From Bacteroidota bacterium (GTDB taxonomy: Bacteria > Bacteroidota > Bacteroidia > Bacteroidales > Paludibacteraceae), in assembly GCA_021779195.1 (NCBI GenBank), contig JAJYBB010000001.1:124001-188000 (forward strand): a stretch of DNA of 64,000 nucleotides. The letters run 5' to 3'. A model generated the notes under the pieces. That model ran no database searches and was not told where the DNA came from. It saw nothing but the letters and a program-made list of their open reading frames with translations. Shown here piece after piece: positions 52,278-61,142 of this stretch. Every line of letters starts with the position of its first letter. Within the stretch, counting starts at the first letter, position 1. The position numbers were made by a program, and so were the translations under genes.

Positions 52278-55109
52278 ATGAAAGACATGCTTCAAGCCCG
52301 CCACATCGGCATTACTGAACAAGAAGAAGCGCACATGCTTCAAACCATAAACGTGCTATCGCTCGATGAACTCATAGATCAAACCATTCCTTCCGACATC
52401 CGGTTAGAAGAACCGATAACATTGCCCGATCCAATGACCGAACGACACTATGCAGAACATATTGCAGCATTGGGAACTAAAAATAAACTATTTACATCCT
52501 ATATTGGGCAAGGCTGGTATGACACCTGCACCCCGGCTGCCATCCAACGTAATATTTTCGAGAACCCATCGTGGTACACTTCCTACACTCCTTATCAGGC
52601 CGAAATCTCGCAAGGACGATTAGAAGCATTATTAAATTTTCAAACCGCAGTATGTGATTTCACAGGAATGCCTTTAGCCAATGCATCCCTTCTCGATGAA
52701 GCTACCGCTGCAGCTGAAGCTGCAACCATGATGATGAATCTGCGCAGTCGGCAACAAGTACAACGCGAAGCCAATATTCTTTTCGTTGACAAAAACATGT
52801 TTAATTCTACCTTAGCCGTTCTCCGTACCCGTACTGAAGCTCAGAATATTCAATTAGAAATAGGCAACTTCGAACAAGCTGTATTTTCTGAACGACATAT
52901 TGGGGTGATAGTGCAATATCCCAATTCAAATGGGAATATTGAAGATTACAGTGAATTGGTTCACAAAGCTCATGCAGCTGGTTGCAAAGTGGCTGTGGCT
53001 GCCGATATATTGAGTTTGGCACTGCTTATTCCTCCAGGAGAATGGGATGCCGATATTGTTTTCGGTTCAACTCAGCGTTGGGGCATTCCCATGGGTTATG
53101 GAGGTCCATCAGCAGCTTATTTTGCTACCCGAGACGAATTTAAACGCGATATGCCCGGAAGAATTATCGGTATAAGCAAAGATATAAATGACAAACCTGC
53201 ACTTCGAATGGCATTACAAACCCGTGAACAACATATTAAACGCGAAAAAGCCACCTCGAATATTTGTACCGCACAAGCTTTGCTGGCATCAATGGCAGGT
53301 ATGTACACCGTTTTTCATGGTAAAGATGGAATCAAAGAAATTGCAGTGCGTATTCATGCAATTGCAACCTATATTAACGAAATTTTGCCCGTTTACGGTT
53401 ATTCTCAGGAAAACGAAAACTTTTTCGACACACTGAAAATAAACCTGCCCAATGAAATTCCTGTTGAATTATTCAAATCCATAGCATTACAGCACAACAT
53501 AAATTTTTATTACTTCGAAACAGGCGAAATAGGAATTAGTTTTGATGAAACGACGGATATAGATGATGTGAATTCACTAATTGAAGTTTTAGCTCAATCC
53601 GTTGATAATATCGCAGTTAGCGCTGAAGAAGAAGAGTTAGAAAACTTATTCTCCTTCGACGAAAGTTTTGAACGAACTTCAGACTATCTTACCCGCGAAG
53701 TTTTCAAGCTTTATCACAGTGAAACTGAACTGATGCGATACATCAAAAAATTGGAACGACGCGATCTTTCTTTAACTCATTCCATGATTTCGTTGGGATC
53801 ATGCACCATGAAACTAAATGCTGCTTCGGAATTACTACCGCTGAGCAGGTTGGAATTTGGAAGCATTCATCCATTAGCTCCTAAAAATCAAACCGAAGGT
53901 TATAACGAAATCATAAATCATCTGGAAGAATATTTATGTTCAATTACAGGTTTGAATGCATGCAGCCTGCAACCAAATTCAGGTGCGGCAGGTGAGTATG
54001 CAGGATTAATGACCATACGGGCTTATTTACATGCCAACGGCGAAAACCAACGAAATGTAATTATCATTCCTGCATCGGCACACGGTACAAATCCGGCAAG
54101 TGCTCATCAGGCCGGTTTCGAAATTGTGGTGGTGAAATGCGATGATGCCGGCAATACTGATTTAACCGACTGGAATGAAAAAGCAGCACACTATAAAGAC
54201 CGACTGGCCGGTTGCATGATTACGTATCCTTCCACCCACGGCATTTTCGAAAAGGAAATTAAAGCCATGTGCAAAACGATTCATCAAAATGGAGGACAGG
54301 TTTACATGGACGGAGCCAATATGAATGCTCAGGTGGGATTAACCAATCCTGGTACAATCGGAGCCGATGTTTGCCATCTCAATCTTCATAAAACATTTGC
54401 CATTCCGCATGGTGGCGGCGGTCCGGGCGTTGGTCCAATCTGCGTGGCTGAACATTTGGGTGCATTCCTGCCCAGTAAAGATTTTGGTAAAAACACCGTG
54501 GCTGCAGCTCCATACGGCAGTGCAAACGTAATGCTCATCACCTATGGCTATATCCGCATGATGGGCGAGGCTGGATTGACTCAGGCTACTAAAATTGCCA
54601 TTTTAAATGCTAATTATTTAGCGGCCAAACTAAACAACACTTATGGGGTGTTGTACACTGGCAGTAATGGTCGAGTTGGACACGAACTTATTTTGGAATG
54701 TCGTAATTTTAAAACAACTTCTGGAATCACCGAAACGGATATTGCCAAACGTTTGATGGACTATGGCTTTCACGCTCCAACCTTATCGTTTCCTGTTCAT
54801 GGGACATTGATGATTGAACCTACCGAAAGTGAATCATTGGCTGAACTCAATCGTTTTGTAGATGCCATGTTGGGTATTTTCAATGAAATTAAAGAAATTG
54901 AAACTGGAAGTGCGGATGCAAATGACAATGTGCTCGTGAATGCTCCGCATCCCGAATATGAAATGATATCAGATGATTGGAAACATGCTTACAGCAGGGT
55001 AAAAGCAGCTTATCCAACCACGTGGGTTGCTGAAAATAAATTTTGGGTCAACGTAGCCCGCATTGACAATGCCTACGGAGATAGAAATTTGTTTTGCACC
55101 TGCAAATAA
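52278..55109 (+). CDS. gcvP: GcvP, glycine dehydrogenase (decarboxylating)
   Basis: A 943-residue P protein of the glycine cleavage system, starting at ATG 52278 (MKDMLQARHIGITEQEEAHM), the normal opening; the open frame extends further up without conservation. It is the long single-chain form, with the N-terminal half (TSYIGQGWYDTCTPAAIQR, SLLDEATAAAEAATMMM) and the C-terminal catalytic half fused. The PLP lysine is in HLNLHKTFAIPHGGGGPG, and SAHGTNPASAHQAGF and GANMNAQVG are also present. It decarboxylates glycine and passes the aminomethyl group to GcvH. No gcvT or gcvH is in the window. A terminator follows at 55141-55171. Confidence 0.97.
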   Translation: MKDMLQARHIGITEQEEAHMLQTINVLSLDELIDQTIPSDIRLEEPITLPDPMTERHYAEHIAALGTKNKLFTSYIGQGWYDTCTPAAIQRNIFENPSWYTSYTPYQAEISQGRLEALLNFQTAVCDFTGMPLANASLLDEATAAAEAATMMMNLRSRQQVQREANILFVDKNMFNSTLAVLRTRTEAQNIQLEIGNFEQAVFSERHIGVIVQYPNSNGNIEDYSELVHKAHAAGCKVAVAADILSLALLIPPGEWDADIVFGSTQRWGIPMGYGGPSAAYFATRDEFKRDMPGRIIGISKDINDKPALRMALQTREQHIKREKATSNICTAQALLASMAGMYTVFHGKDGIKEIAVRIHAIATYINEILPVYGYSQENENFFDTLKINLPNEIPVELFKSIALQHNINFYYFETGEIGISFDETTDIDDVNSLIEVLAQSVDNIAVSAEEEELENLFSFDESFERTSDYLTREVFKLYHSETELMRYIKKLERRDLSLTHSMISLGSCTMKLNAASELLPLSRLEFGSIHPLAPKNQTEGYNEIINHLEEYLCSITGLNACSLQPNSGAAGEYAGLMTIRAYLHANGENQRNVIIIPASAHGTNPASAHQAGFEIVVVKCDDAGNTDLTDWNEKAAHYKDRLAGCMITYPSTHGIFEKEIKAMCKTIHQNGGQVYMDGANMNAQVGLTNPGTIGADVCHLNLHKTFAIPHGGGGPGVGPICVAEHLGAFLPSKDFGKNTVAAAPYGSANVMLITYGYIRMMGEAGLTQATKIAILNANYLAAKLNNTYGVLYTGSNGRVGHELILECRNFKTTSGITETDIAKRLMDYGFHAPTLSFPVHGTLMIEPTESESLAELNRFVDAMLGIFNEIKEIETGSADANDNVLVNAPHPEYEMISDDWKHAYSRVKAAYPTTWVAENKFWVNVARIDNAYGDRNLFCTCK

Positions 55110-55140
55110 AGTATTTATCTTGTATCATTTTAAATAATTT

Positions 55141-55171
55141 CCCGTCAGAATGTTATTTTTGACGGGTTTTT
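55141..55171 (+). terminator. Terminator after gcvP
   Basis: CCCGTCA at 55141-55147 pairs with TGACGGG at 55160-55166 and is followed by TTTTT. It lies 31 nt after the gcvP stop. Confidence 0.88.
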
Positions 55172-55270
55172 GTTTTACATCTGAATGGACCTGCAATTTT
55201 CTTATTCAATTGATTTGTAATATAAATTGACAGCAATCTCCAACCTATTGAGCAATATTTAAAGGCAACA

Positions 55271-55302
55271 TTGAAGTATAAAAAATTAAATCACTAATTT
55301 TG
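55271..55302 (+). promoter_or_regulatory. Promoter of the DUF4403 lipoprotein gene
   Basis: TTG at 55271-55273 and TAATTTTG at 55295-55302 are separated by 21 nt. The transcript would have a leader of about 175 nt before the ATG at 55486. Confidence 0.6.
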
Positions 55303-55485
55303 CATCCGAATTTGGGAATTGAGTGTTCGCTGAAAAAGTGATATATTCAACATAAAAACCAAAGCAATATCAATATTATAGGTTCATTTGAATAGTGTTA
55401 TCTTTAATACTCAAATTGAAAATCAATGATGAATCTAAAAATCAATACACCATTAACAATTAAACAAAATATTCTATTTCCAAAA

Positions 55486-56883
55486 ATGATGAAAAAAAAC
55501 AATTTATTCATAATCAGCTTTCTGATAATACTTTTTAGTTCCACTTCCTGCAAAACATTGCAAATTGAAAAACCCAACGAATCGTATTTACCATCCAACT
55601 TAACTCCAGCACTTTCTGAAATTCCAATTCAAGTAGAAATTGACTTAAAAAAACTTGAAGTCGCGCTAAACAGCAAAATGAACGGATTAATTTATCAAGG
55701 ATCAAATATTTCGAATCTGGATTTAAGTCTTAAAATCTGGAAAGCACAAAACTTCTCATTCACAGTCAATAATAATGTGATTGAGTATCAAGTGCCTTTA
55801 AAAATATGGTCACGTTTTGCCTGGCAAATTCAAAAGTTCGGATTTACGGTAAGCGATCATTACGAAGCATCCGGAAGCATTGCACTCGGATTTAAAACCA
55901 CCATTGGCATCGATAAATACTGGAGGCTTGTTTCGCACACGACTACAACGGGTTATCGTTGGATTGAAACACCCAAATTGAGTCTGATAGGAATAACAGT
56001 GCCTGTAACACCCATAGCTAATCTGGCTTTGTCTCAAAGCCAGCAATATATCACGGCGCAGATTGATAAGACCTTGGCTCAATCAGTCGATTTAAAAAAA
56101 TATGTATCCCTGGTTTGGACTGAAGTTCAAAAACCACGTTTGCTGAGTGCCGACAACAATTTATGGATGCGGGTTACTCCGAAAGAAATTTATGTATCAC
56201 CTTTAACAACGGTTGCCAACCGATTAAAAATTTCTGTGGCACTGACCGGGCAAATCGAATCGTTTATGGGAGCTCAACCTCCCACCAATCCTGAAGTAAA
56301 ACTTCCTGATTTTAAATATGTTGCACATACTCCTCAAACATTTAACCTGAATGTGGCTACCGATGTAACTTTTGCAAAAATATCGGAAATGGCTAACCAG
56401 GAATTGTTGAATAAAACCTTTAAACAAGGCAATAAAACAATTACAATCAAGAGTTTAAGTATCTATGGAAGTAACGGTAAAGCCGTATTTATGGCTGATG
56501 TAACCGGATCGTTAAAAGGACGCATCTACTTTACGGGAATCATGAATTTTAATCCTGACAAACAAACGGTTGAAATATCGCAACCAGCATTCGATATCAA
56601 TACACAAAATGCGCTGGTAAAATCGGCAAGCTGGTTGTTGCACGGCATGATTTTGAAGCAAATATCGCCCTATCTATCCTATTCCGTAAAAAGTTATTTG
56701 GATCAAATGAAAGCGGATGCCAATAAAATGCTGGCTAATTATCCGGTATATCAAGGTATTTCTCTTCAAGGCAAACTCAGTAATATCAATGTTCAACAAA
56801 TAAGCTTAGTTCCGGGAGCGGTTAGAATTCAAGCTAACATCGAAGGAAATATTGCCATGCAAATGCAGGATTTTAAATTTTAA
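55486..56883 (+). CDS. DUF4403 family lipoprotein
   Basis: A protein of 465 residues from one of two adjacent ATGs (55486 or 55489), with a lipobox ending SSTSC. An earlier in-frame ATG at 55426 gives a poor signal sequence. The body shows the DUF4403 pattern: IPIQVEIDLKKLEVALNSKM, LKIWKAQNFSFTVNNNVIEY, KPRLLSADNNLWMRVTPKEI and the C-terminal ISLVPGAVRIQANIEGNIAM. The fold may be tubular and lipid-binding (TULIP-like), but I infer this only loosely from the repeated beta-rich halves. It would be anchored to the inner leaflet of the outer membrane or to the inner membrane. No partner is obvious nearby. Confidence 0.85.
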   Translation: MMKKNNLFIISFLIILFSSTSCKTLQIEKPNESYLPSNLTPALSEIPIQVEIDLKKLEVALNSKMNGLIYQGSNISNLDLSLKIWKAQNFSFTVNNNVIEYQVPLKIWSRFAWQIQKFGFTVSDHYEASGSIALGFKTTIGIDKYWRLVSHTTTTGYRWIETPKLSLIGITVPVTPIANLALSQSQQYITAQIDKTLAQSVDLKKYVSLVWTEVQKPRLLSADNNLWMRVTPKEIYVSPLTTVANRLKISVALTGQIESFMGAQPPTNPEVKLPDFKYVAHTPQTFNLNVATDVTFAKISEMANQELLNKTFKQGNKTITIKSLSIYGSNGKAVFMADVTGSLKGRIYFTGIMNFNPDKQTVEISQPAFDINTQNALVKSASWLLHGMILKQISPYLSYSVKSYLDQMKADANKMLANYPVYQGISLQGKLSNINVQQISLVPGAVRIQANIEGNIAMQMQDFKF

Positions 56884-57198
56884 AACCTATATTAAAAAAT
56901 TGGTTTAGAAATTTCGACCTATTTATATAGATTATTGATTATATGGATTTTAATTTAAAATTTTATTCAAAATAAGATACAAATGATATTTTTAAATCTA
57001 AATTTGAACCCTCGTAAGGGTTTAATATTACAATTCACTAATGTTTAACCCCTACGATGTTTTTTGACCGTGAATTTGGTTCATCCCCCAAGTTTCGATT
57101 CACTTCATTCGGAGTTTTATTCACAGTTAATTTCATCGGAGTCATTATTTAAATTTTTACACTAAAAATTGAAGCAGTTTATGTGACTTTACCAATAA
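56884..57198. other. Non-coding stretch with a degenerate inverted repeat
   Basis: AT-rich and without a gene. At 57009-57056 an imperfect inverted repeat pairs CGTAAGGGTTTAA with TTAACCCCTACG. The GC-richer sequence following it (to about 57135) has no coding pattern. It may be a decayed dispersed repeat or an untranslated structured element. Confidence 0.4.
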
Positions 57199-57246
57199 AA
57201 AAAGTCGTCGGCATCACATTTTAGAATGTGATGCCGACGACTTTTT
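57199..57246. terminator. Bidirectional terminator between the DUF4403 and GH2 genes
   Basis: A perfect 22-bp stem (57199-57220 with 57225-57246) around a 4-nt loop TTAG, with A and T runs at its ends. It lies between two convergent genes, 5 nt beyond the stop of the GH2 gene, and can end transcription from both sides. Confidence 0.93.
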
Positions 57247-57250
57247 ATTA

Positions 57251-59107
57251 TCAATGCTTAACAGGCTGCGCGAACTTTGCTTCCATTTGGTTGTAGAAAT
57301 CCCTCAGTACATAAAATGCTTTTTTCTTCACGCCATTCTCGCTGATCAAACCTTTACGATTCCAACCATCCTGAATACCCGGAAGCACGCGTTTAGGCGA
57401 ACGGAAATCAAATAAAATCCAAGGCGATGTTCCTCTGAACTGAGGTATTTTCGATAACATTTTTACAGTTCGGGCGTAAATATCTTCCTGATATTCTTCT
57501 GTCCATCGGGTTTGTGCATCCCCATGCAAACCCTGTAAAGCACCTCCGCCAAATTCGCTGATCAACACCGGTTTATTATAAGAAATTGACCAATGAATCT
57601 TATCACATTTTTCAGGTAATCCATCGTACCAACCCACATATTCGTTAAAGCTGACAACATCCACCACATCTGCAAATGGGTCTTCAACTATTCTCTCATT
57701 TGGATCGACGGGATTTCCGTGAACTTCAAGTGCAGCAGAAATTAAACGACTGTTGTCTAACGATCGAGCTTGTTGCGCCAATTTTTTCAAGAAAAGCGTT
57801 CGAGCATCACTTACGGGTGTTTCGTTAGCCATCGACCATATAATGACGCAAGCTCGGTTTTTATCTCTTTCAATCACGTCGGTAAGTTGTTGTTGCGCAT
57901 TGGCATAGGTATCTGGATTTTCCCATTGGATCGTCCAATACACAGGATCTTCTTCCCAGACCAAGATTCCCATTTTATCAGCTAAACGTATCATATTTTC
58001 GCTGTGAGGATAATGTGCCAACCGTACAAAATTGCAATTCAGCGCTTTAGCTGCATCAAGTAACTCCCTGACATCGGCATCCGAATAAGCCCTCCCACCC
58101 CGTTGAGGGTTCTCAGCATGAATACTTATCCCTCTTAAAAACACGGATTTACCATTCAATAAAATATCGGTTCCTTTTGTTTCAATCGTTCGGAAACCAA
58201 TCTGATCGATAACTTTATTTTCACCCAACGACACTTCCACCTGATAAAGTTTAGGATCCTCAGGACTCCAGCGCTCCAAATGTGTTGCTTTTAAATTAAA
58301 ACACGCTTTTCCGTGAGAATCCGTTAAAAGGGTAGTCATTAATTTCAGTTCAGGAATTGAAACGGTAACTTGCTGCGAAGCAACATCTTCGTTAAGTTGA
58401 ATATATCCTGAAATTACATTATCCGATTTATTTTGCAGATGAATCAAATAATCGCTGATATAGGTATGCGGTACTTCAATAAGGCTCACATCTCGGGTTA
58501 TGCCCCCGTAATTCCACCAATCAGTATTAAGGGTGGGCACAGCTTCCCGCTTGCGTTTATTATCCACTTTCACAACGAGCGAATTTCCAGTTTCACGCAG
58601 TAAATCAGTAATTTCGTAACAGAAAGGAGTAAATCCACCAATATGTTTGCCTAACTTTTTCCCGTTCAGATAAACATCCGATTCATAATTTGCTGCGCCA
58701 AAATAGACTAAAACCCGATCATCAGAAGATTTCTTTTGATAATCAAATATTCGGCGATACCAAATCGTACCTTCATAATAAAGTAATTTTTCATCTTGTG
58801 AGTTCCAGTCTCCAGGAACCCAGAGTGTAGGTGATTTATCGAACGAATATTCAATCAAATCACTTTTATTGGCGGGTTTCTTATCTAAATAAAAAGCTCC
58901 GTTTCCCGGATTTACTTGTTCATCGTAAGGCTTGTAACGATAATCGTAATAACCAGTTTCATAAGGATCAATAATGTAATTCCATTTGCCATCCAACGAA
59001 AAACATTGGCGCGCAGCCACATTTTGAATGGAAACAGACGGACGCGCCTGAATAAACGATGCACCCATCACGAAAAAAACAATAAAAAAGGAGTGAATAA
59101 TTTTCAT
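57251..59107 (-). CDS. Secreted GH2 glycoside hydrolase of beta-glucuronidase type
   Basis: A 618-residue enzyme with a signal peptide (IHSFFIVFFVMGASFIQA). The GH2 jelly-roll is at about 25-190 (YFGAANYESDVYLNGKKLG), an Ig-like domain at about 200-300 and the TIM barrel at about 305-610 (LLNGKSVFLRGISIHAENPQ, FVRLAHYPHSENMIRLADKM). The acid/base Glu429 is in WSMANETP and the nucleophile Glu518 in LISEFGGGALQGLHG. The N-x-K motif that holds the uronate carboxylate in beta-glucuronidases is present as WNRKGLI (Asn583, Lys585). Together with the divergent uxaB-uxaA genes this predicts release of glucuronic or galacturonic acid. A beta-galacturonidase is a possible alternative. The enzyme should act in the periplasm. 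Confidence 0.88.
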   Translation of the reverse strand: MKIIHSFFIVFFVMGASFIQARPSVSIQNVAARQCFSLDGKWNYIIDPYETGYYDYRYKPYDEQVNPGNGAFYLDKKPANKSDLIEYSFDKSPTLWVPGDWNSQDEKLLYYEGTIWYRRIFDYQKKSSDDRVLVYFGAANYESDVYLNGKKLGKHIGGFTPFCYEITDLLRETGNSLVVKVDNKRKREAVPTLNTDWWNYGGITRDVSLIEVPHTYISDYLIHLQNKSDNVISGYIQLNEDVASQQVTVSIPELKLMTTLLTDSHGKACFNLKATHLERWSPEDPKLYQVEVSLGENKVIDQIGFRTIETKGTDILLNGKSVFLRGISIHAENPQRGGRAYSDADVRELLDAAKALNCNFVRLAHYPHSENMIRLADKMGILVWEEDPVYWTIQWENPDTYANAQQQLTDVIERDKNRACVIIWSMANETPVSDARTLFLKKLAQQARSLDNSRLISAALEVHGNPVDPNERIVEDPFADVVDVVSFNEYVGWYDGLPEKCDKIHWSISYNKPVLISEFGGGALQGLHGDAQTRWTEEYQEDIYARTVKMLSKIPQFRGTSPWILFDFRSPKRVLPGIQDGWNRKGLISENGVKKKAFYVLRDFYNQMEAKFAQPVKH

Positions 59108-59163
59108 ATTTGCATTTTTATAAGTAGTTCATTTATATTTCGTTGATCAATAAATTGCATCCA

Positions 59164-59171
59164 CAAATATA
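59164..59171 (-). promoter_or_regulatory. Putative -7 element of the GH2 gene
   Basis: The minus strand reads TATATTTG, a fit to TAnnTTTG, 56 nt upstream of the GH2 ATG. There is no well-placed -33 element, so the promoter may need an activator. Confidence 0.4.
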
Positions 59172-59340
59172 GTTGGCAGATTTTTATAAATAGGATAAAA
59201 ATAGTTCAAATGGGTAAACAAATGAATCCAACACAAAAAATGTAAGGGTCAGGCTTGGGTTGAACGGTAAAAAAGTTTCAAATTTAGACAAAACTGCATA
59301 AACTTCCCAAAATTAATATATTTAGTTGAACTGAAGGCTT

Positions 59341-59377
59341 ATTTGTGTCAAAATTTAAACCATTTGTATCAAAATTT
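59341..59377 (+). promoter_or_regulatory. Direct repeat upstream of uxaB, putative operator
   Basis: Two 16-bp copies differing at one base, ATTTGTGTCAAAATTT at 59341-59356 and ATTTGTATCAAAATTT at 59362-59377, have a 21-bp period, which is two helical turns. They end 25 nt upstream of the -7 element at 59403-59410, where an activator or repressor would act. No -33 TTTG is seen at the right spacing, in keeping with regulator-dependent transcription. Confidence 0.55.
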
Positions 59378-59402
59378 CTACCTGAATAAAGAAATTTTTC
59401 AG

Positions 59403-59410
59403 TAATTTTG
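59403..59410 (+). promoter_or_regulatory. Putative -7 element of the uxaB-uxaA operon
   Basis: TAATTTTG followed by C fits TAnnTTTG. The predicted transcript would carry a leader of about 200 nt that includes the inverted repeat at 59532-59561. Confidence 0.5.
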
Positions 59411-59531
59411 CACCGATTACAAAAAAACCTCTTCGTCTGATACTTTCCAATGAGCTTTCGCTCAAATAGTGTGATTCTCAATTAAAAGAGAAACGCGAAC
59501 TTTTCATTTTTTGAAAATGCGACCAGCTTAT

Positions 59532-59561
59532 TCAAGAACAATTTTAATAAATTGTTCTTGA
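59532..59561. promoter_or_regulatory. Perfect inverted repeat in the uxaB leader
   Basis: Arms at 59532-59544 and 59549-59561 pair perfectly over 13 bp around a TAAT centre. No T run follows, so a simple terminator is unlikely. It lies 57 nt ahead of the uxaB start, where it could be an operator for a dimeric repressor or an RNA stem controlling the leader. Confidence 0.6.
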
Positions 59562-59618
59562 GCACAGGCATTATTTTTATGCTCATAAAATTATTCAAAA
59601 CAATAAATAAAAATAAAG

Positions 59619-61124
59619 ATGAAAGAATTGAATCGTGAACAAGTAAATGCACCCCGCCGTCCTGAACGGATTATTCAGTTTGGAGAAGGTAATTTTTTGC
59701 GGGCATTCGTTGATTGGATTGTATGGAATATGAACGAAAAAGCTAATTTCAACAGCAACATCGTCGTCGTTCAGCCCATCGATAAAGGAATGATTGACTT
59801 GTTAAACCAACAGGATGGATTATACCATCTAAACTTACAAGGAATAGATAAAGACAAAGCTGTGAACAGCTTACAAATGATTGATGTAATCAGTCGCGGA
59901 ATAAACCCATACAAAGAATTTGATGAATATTTAAAATTAGCCGAAAACCCAGAAATGCGATTTGTGGTTTCGAACACCACTGAAGCAGGTATCGTTTTCG
60001 ATCCATCCTGTCAATTGACTGACAAACCCGCTTCCTCGTACCCAGGCAAATTAACTCAATTGCTTTATCATCGTTTTAAAACTTTCGAAGGAGCCTCTGA
60101 TAAAGGTTTGATAATTTTTCCGTGTGAATTAATTTTTCACAATGGAAAAGAACTAAAGAAAACCATCGAACAATACATTGAACATTGGAATTTAGACACG
60201 TCTTTTAAAAACTGGTTCGAAACGGCATGCGGGGTTTACAGTACCTTGGTCGACCGAATCGTACCTGGTTATCCGCGTGAAACCATTACCGAAATTTTAG
60301 ATAAAATTCAATTTAATGATCAATTAGTAGTTCAGGCAGAAATATTTCATTTGTGGGTTATTGAAGCTCCCCAAAGCATTGCCAACGAATTTCCGGCTCA
60401 CAAAGCAGGCTTGAATGTACATTTTGTGCCCGACGAAAAGCCATATCACGAGCGTAAAGTAACCATGTTGAATGGACCGCATACTGTTTTAGCTCCCGTT
60501 GGTTATTTATCAGGATTTGATATTGTGAAAGACATTGTAGAAGATAAGGTGTTGGGTAAGTATGTACGCAAAGTGATGTTCGAAGAATTGCTATCGACAC
60601 TCGATTTACCAAAAGGTGAATTGGAGAAATTTGCCGAAGATGTATTGGATCGATTCCGCAATCCATTTGTAAAACACTTTGTTACAAGTATAATGCTTAA
60701 TTCGTTCCCAAAATTTAAAACACGTGATTTACCCGGACTGAAAATTTATCTCAAAAGAAAAGGATCATTACCATCCGGAATTATACTTGGATTGGCAGCC
60801 ATGATAACCTATTACCGAGGTGGCAAAAGGGGTGATATTGAAATCGTTCCAAACGATGATCAGGCCATTATAGATGTATTGAATCAAGCATGGAAAAACA
60901 GTTCGATGAAAGAAATTTCGAAAACTGTGTTAGGTGCCGAATTTATCTGGGGAGAAAACTTAAATTTGATCGAAGGATTGACCCGTAAATTAGCCGAATA
61001 TTTATTACTTATTAAACAAGAAGGAATGCTGAATGCCGTGAAAGTGATTTTGAAAGAAGATCAGGATGAATTGACTTTAACTCCTCTTGAAAGAATGAAA
61101 AAATCAGCTGATTTGGCTTCATAA
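59619..61124 (+). CDS. uxaB: UxaB, tagaturonate reductase
   Basis: A 501-residue polyol dehydrogenase-family enzyme. The opening RPERIIQFGEGNFLRAFVDW carries the nucleotide-binding part. The central domain has FVVSNTTEAGIVFDP, GLIIFPCELIFHNGKELKK and the helical part ERKVTMLNGPHTVLAPVGYL with the catalytic Lys region. It reduces D-tagaturonate to D-altronate with NADH in galacturonate catabolism. The length agrees with the family. It is 18 nt upstream of uxaA and divergent from the GH2 gene. Confidence 0.93.
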   Translation: MKELNREQVNAPRRPERIIQFGEGNFLRAFVDWIVWNMNEKANFNSNIVVVQPIDKGMIDLLNQQDGLYHLNLQGIDKDKAVNSLQMIDVISRGINPYKEFDEYLKLAENPEMRFVVSNTTEAGIVFDPSCQLTDKPASSYPGKLTQLLYHRFKTFEGASDKGLIIFPCELIFHNGKELKKTIEQYIEHWNLDTSFKNWFETACGVYSTLVDRIVPGYPRETITEILDKIQFNDQLVVQAEIFHLWVIEAPQSIANEFPAHKAGLNVHFVPDEKPYHERKVTMLNGPHTVLAPVGYLSGFDIVKDIVEDKVLGKYVRKVMFEELLSTLDLPKGELEKFAEDVLDRFRNPFVKHFVTSIMLNSFPKFKTRDLPGLKIYLKRKGSLPSGIILGLAAMITYYRGGKRGDIEIVPNDDQAIIDVLNQAWKNSSMKEISKTVLGAEFIWGENLNLIEGLTRKLAEYLLLIKQEGMLNAVKVILKEDQDELTLTPLERMKKSADLAS

Positions 61125-61142
61125 ACATTAAACCCATATTTC

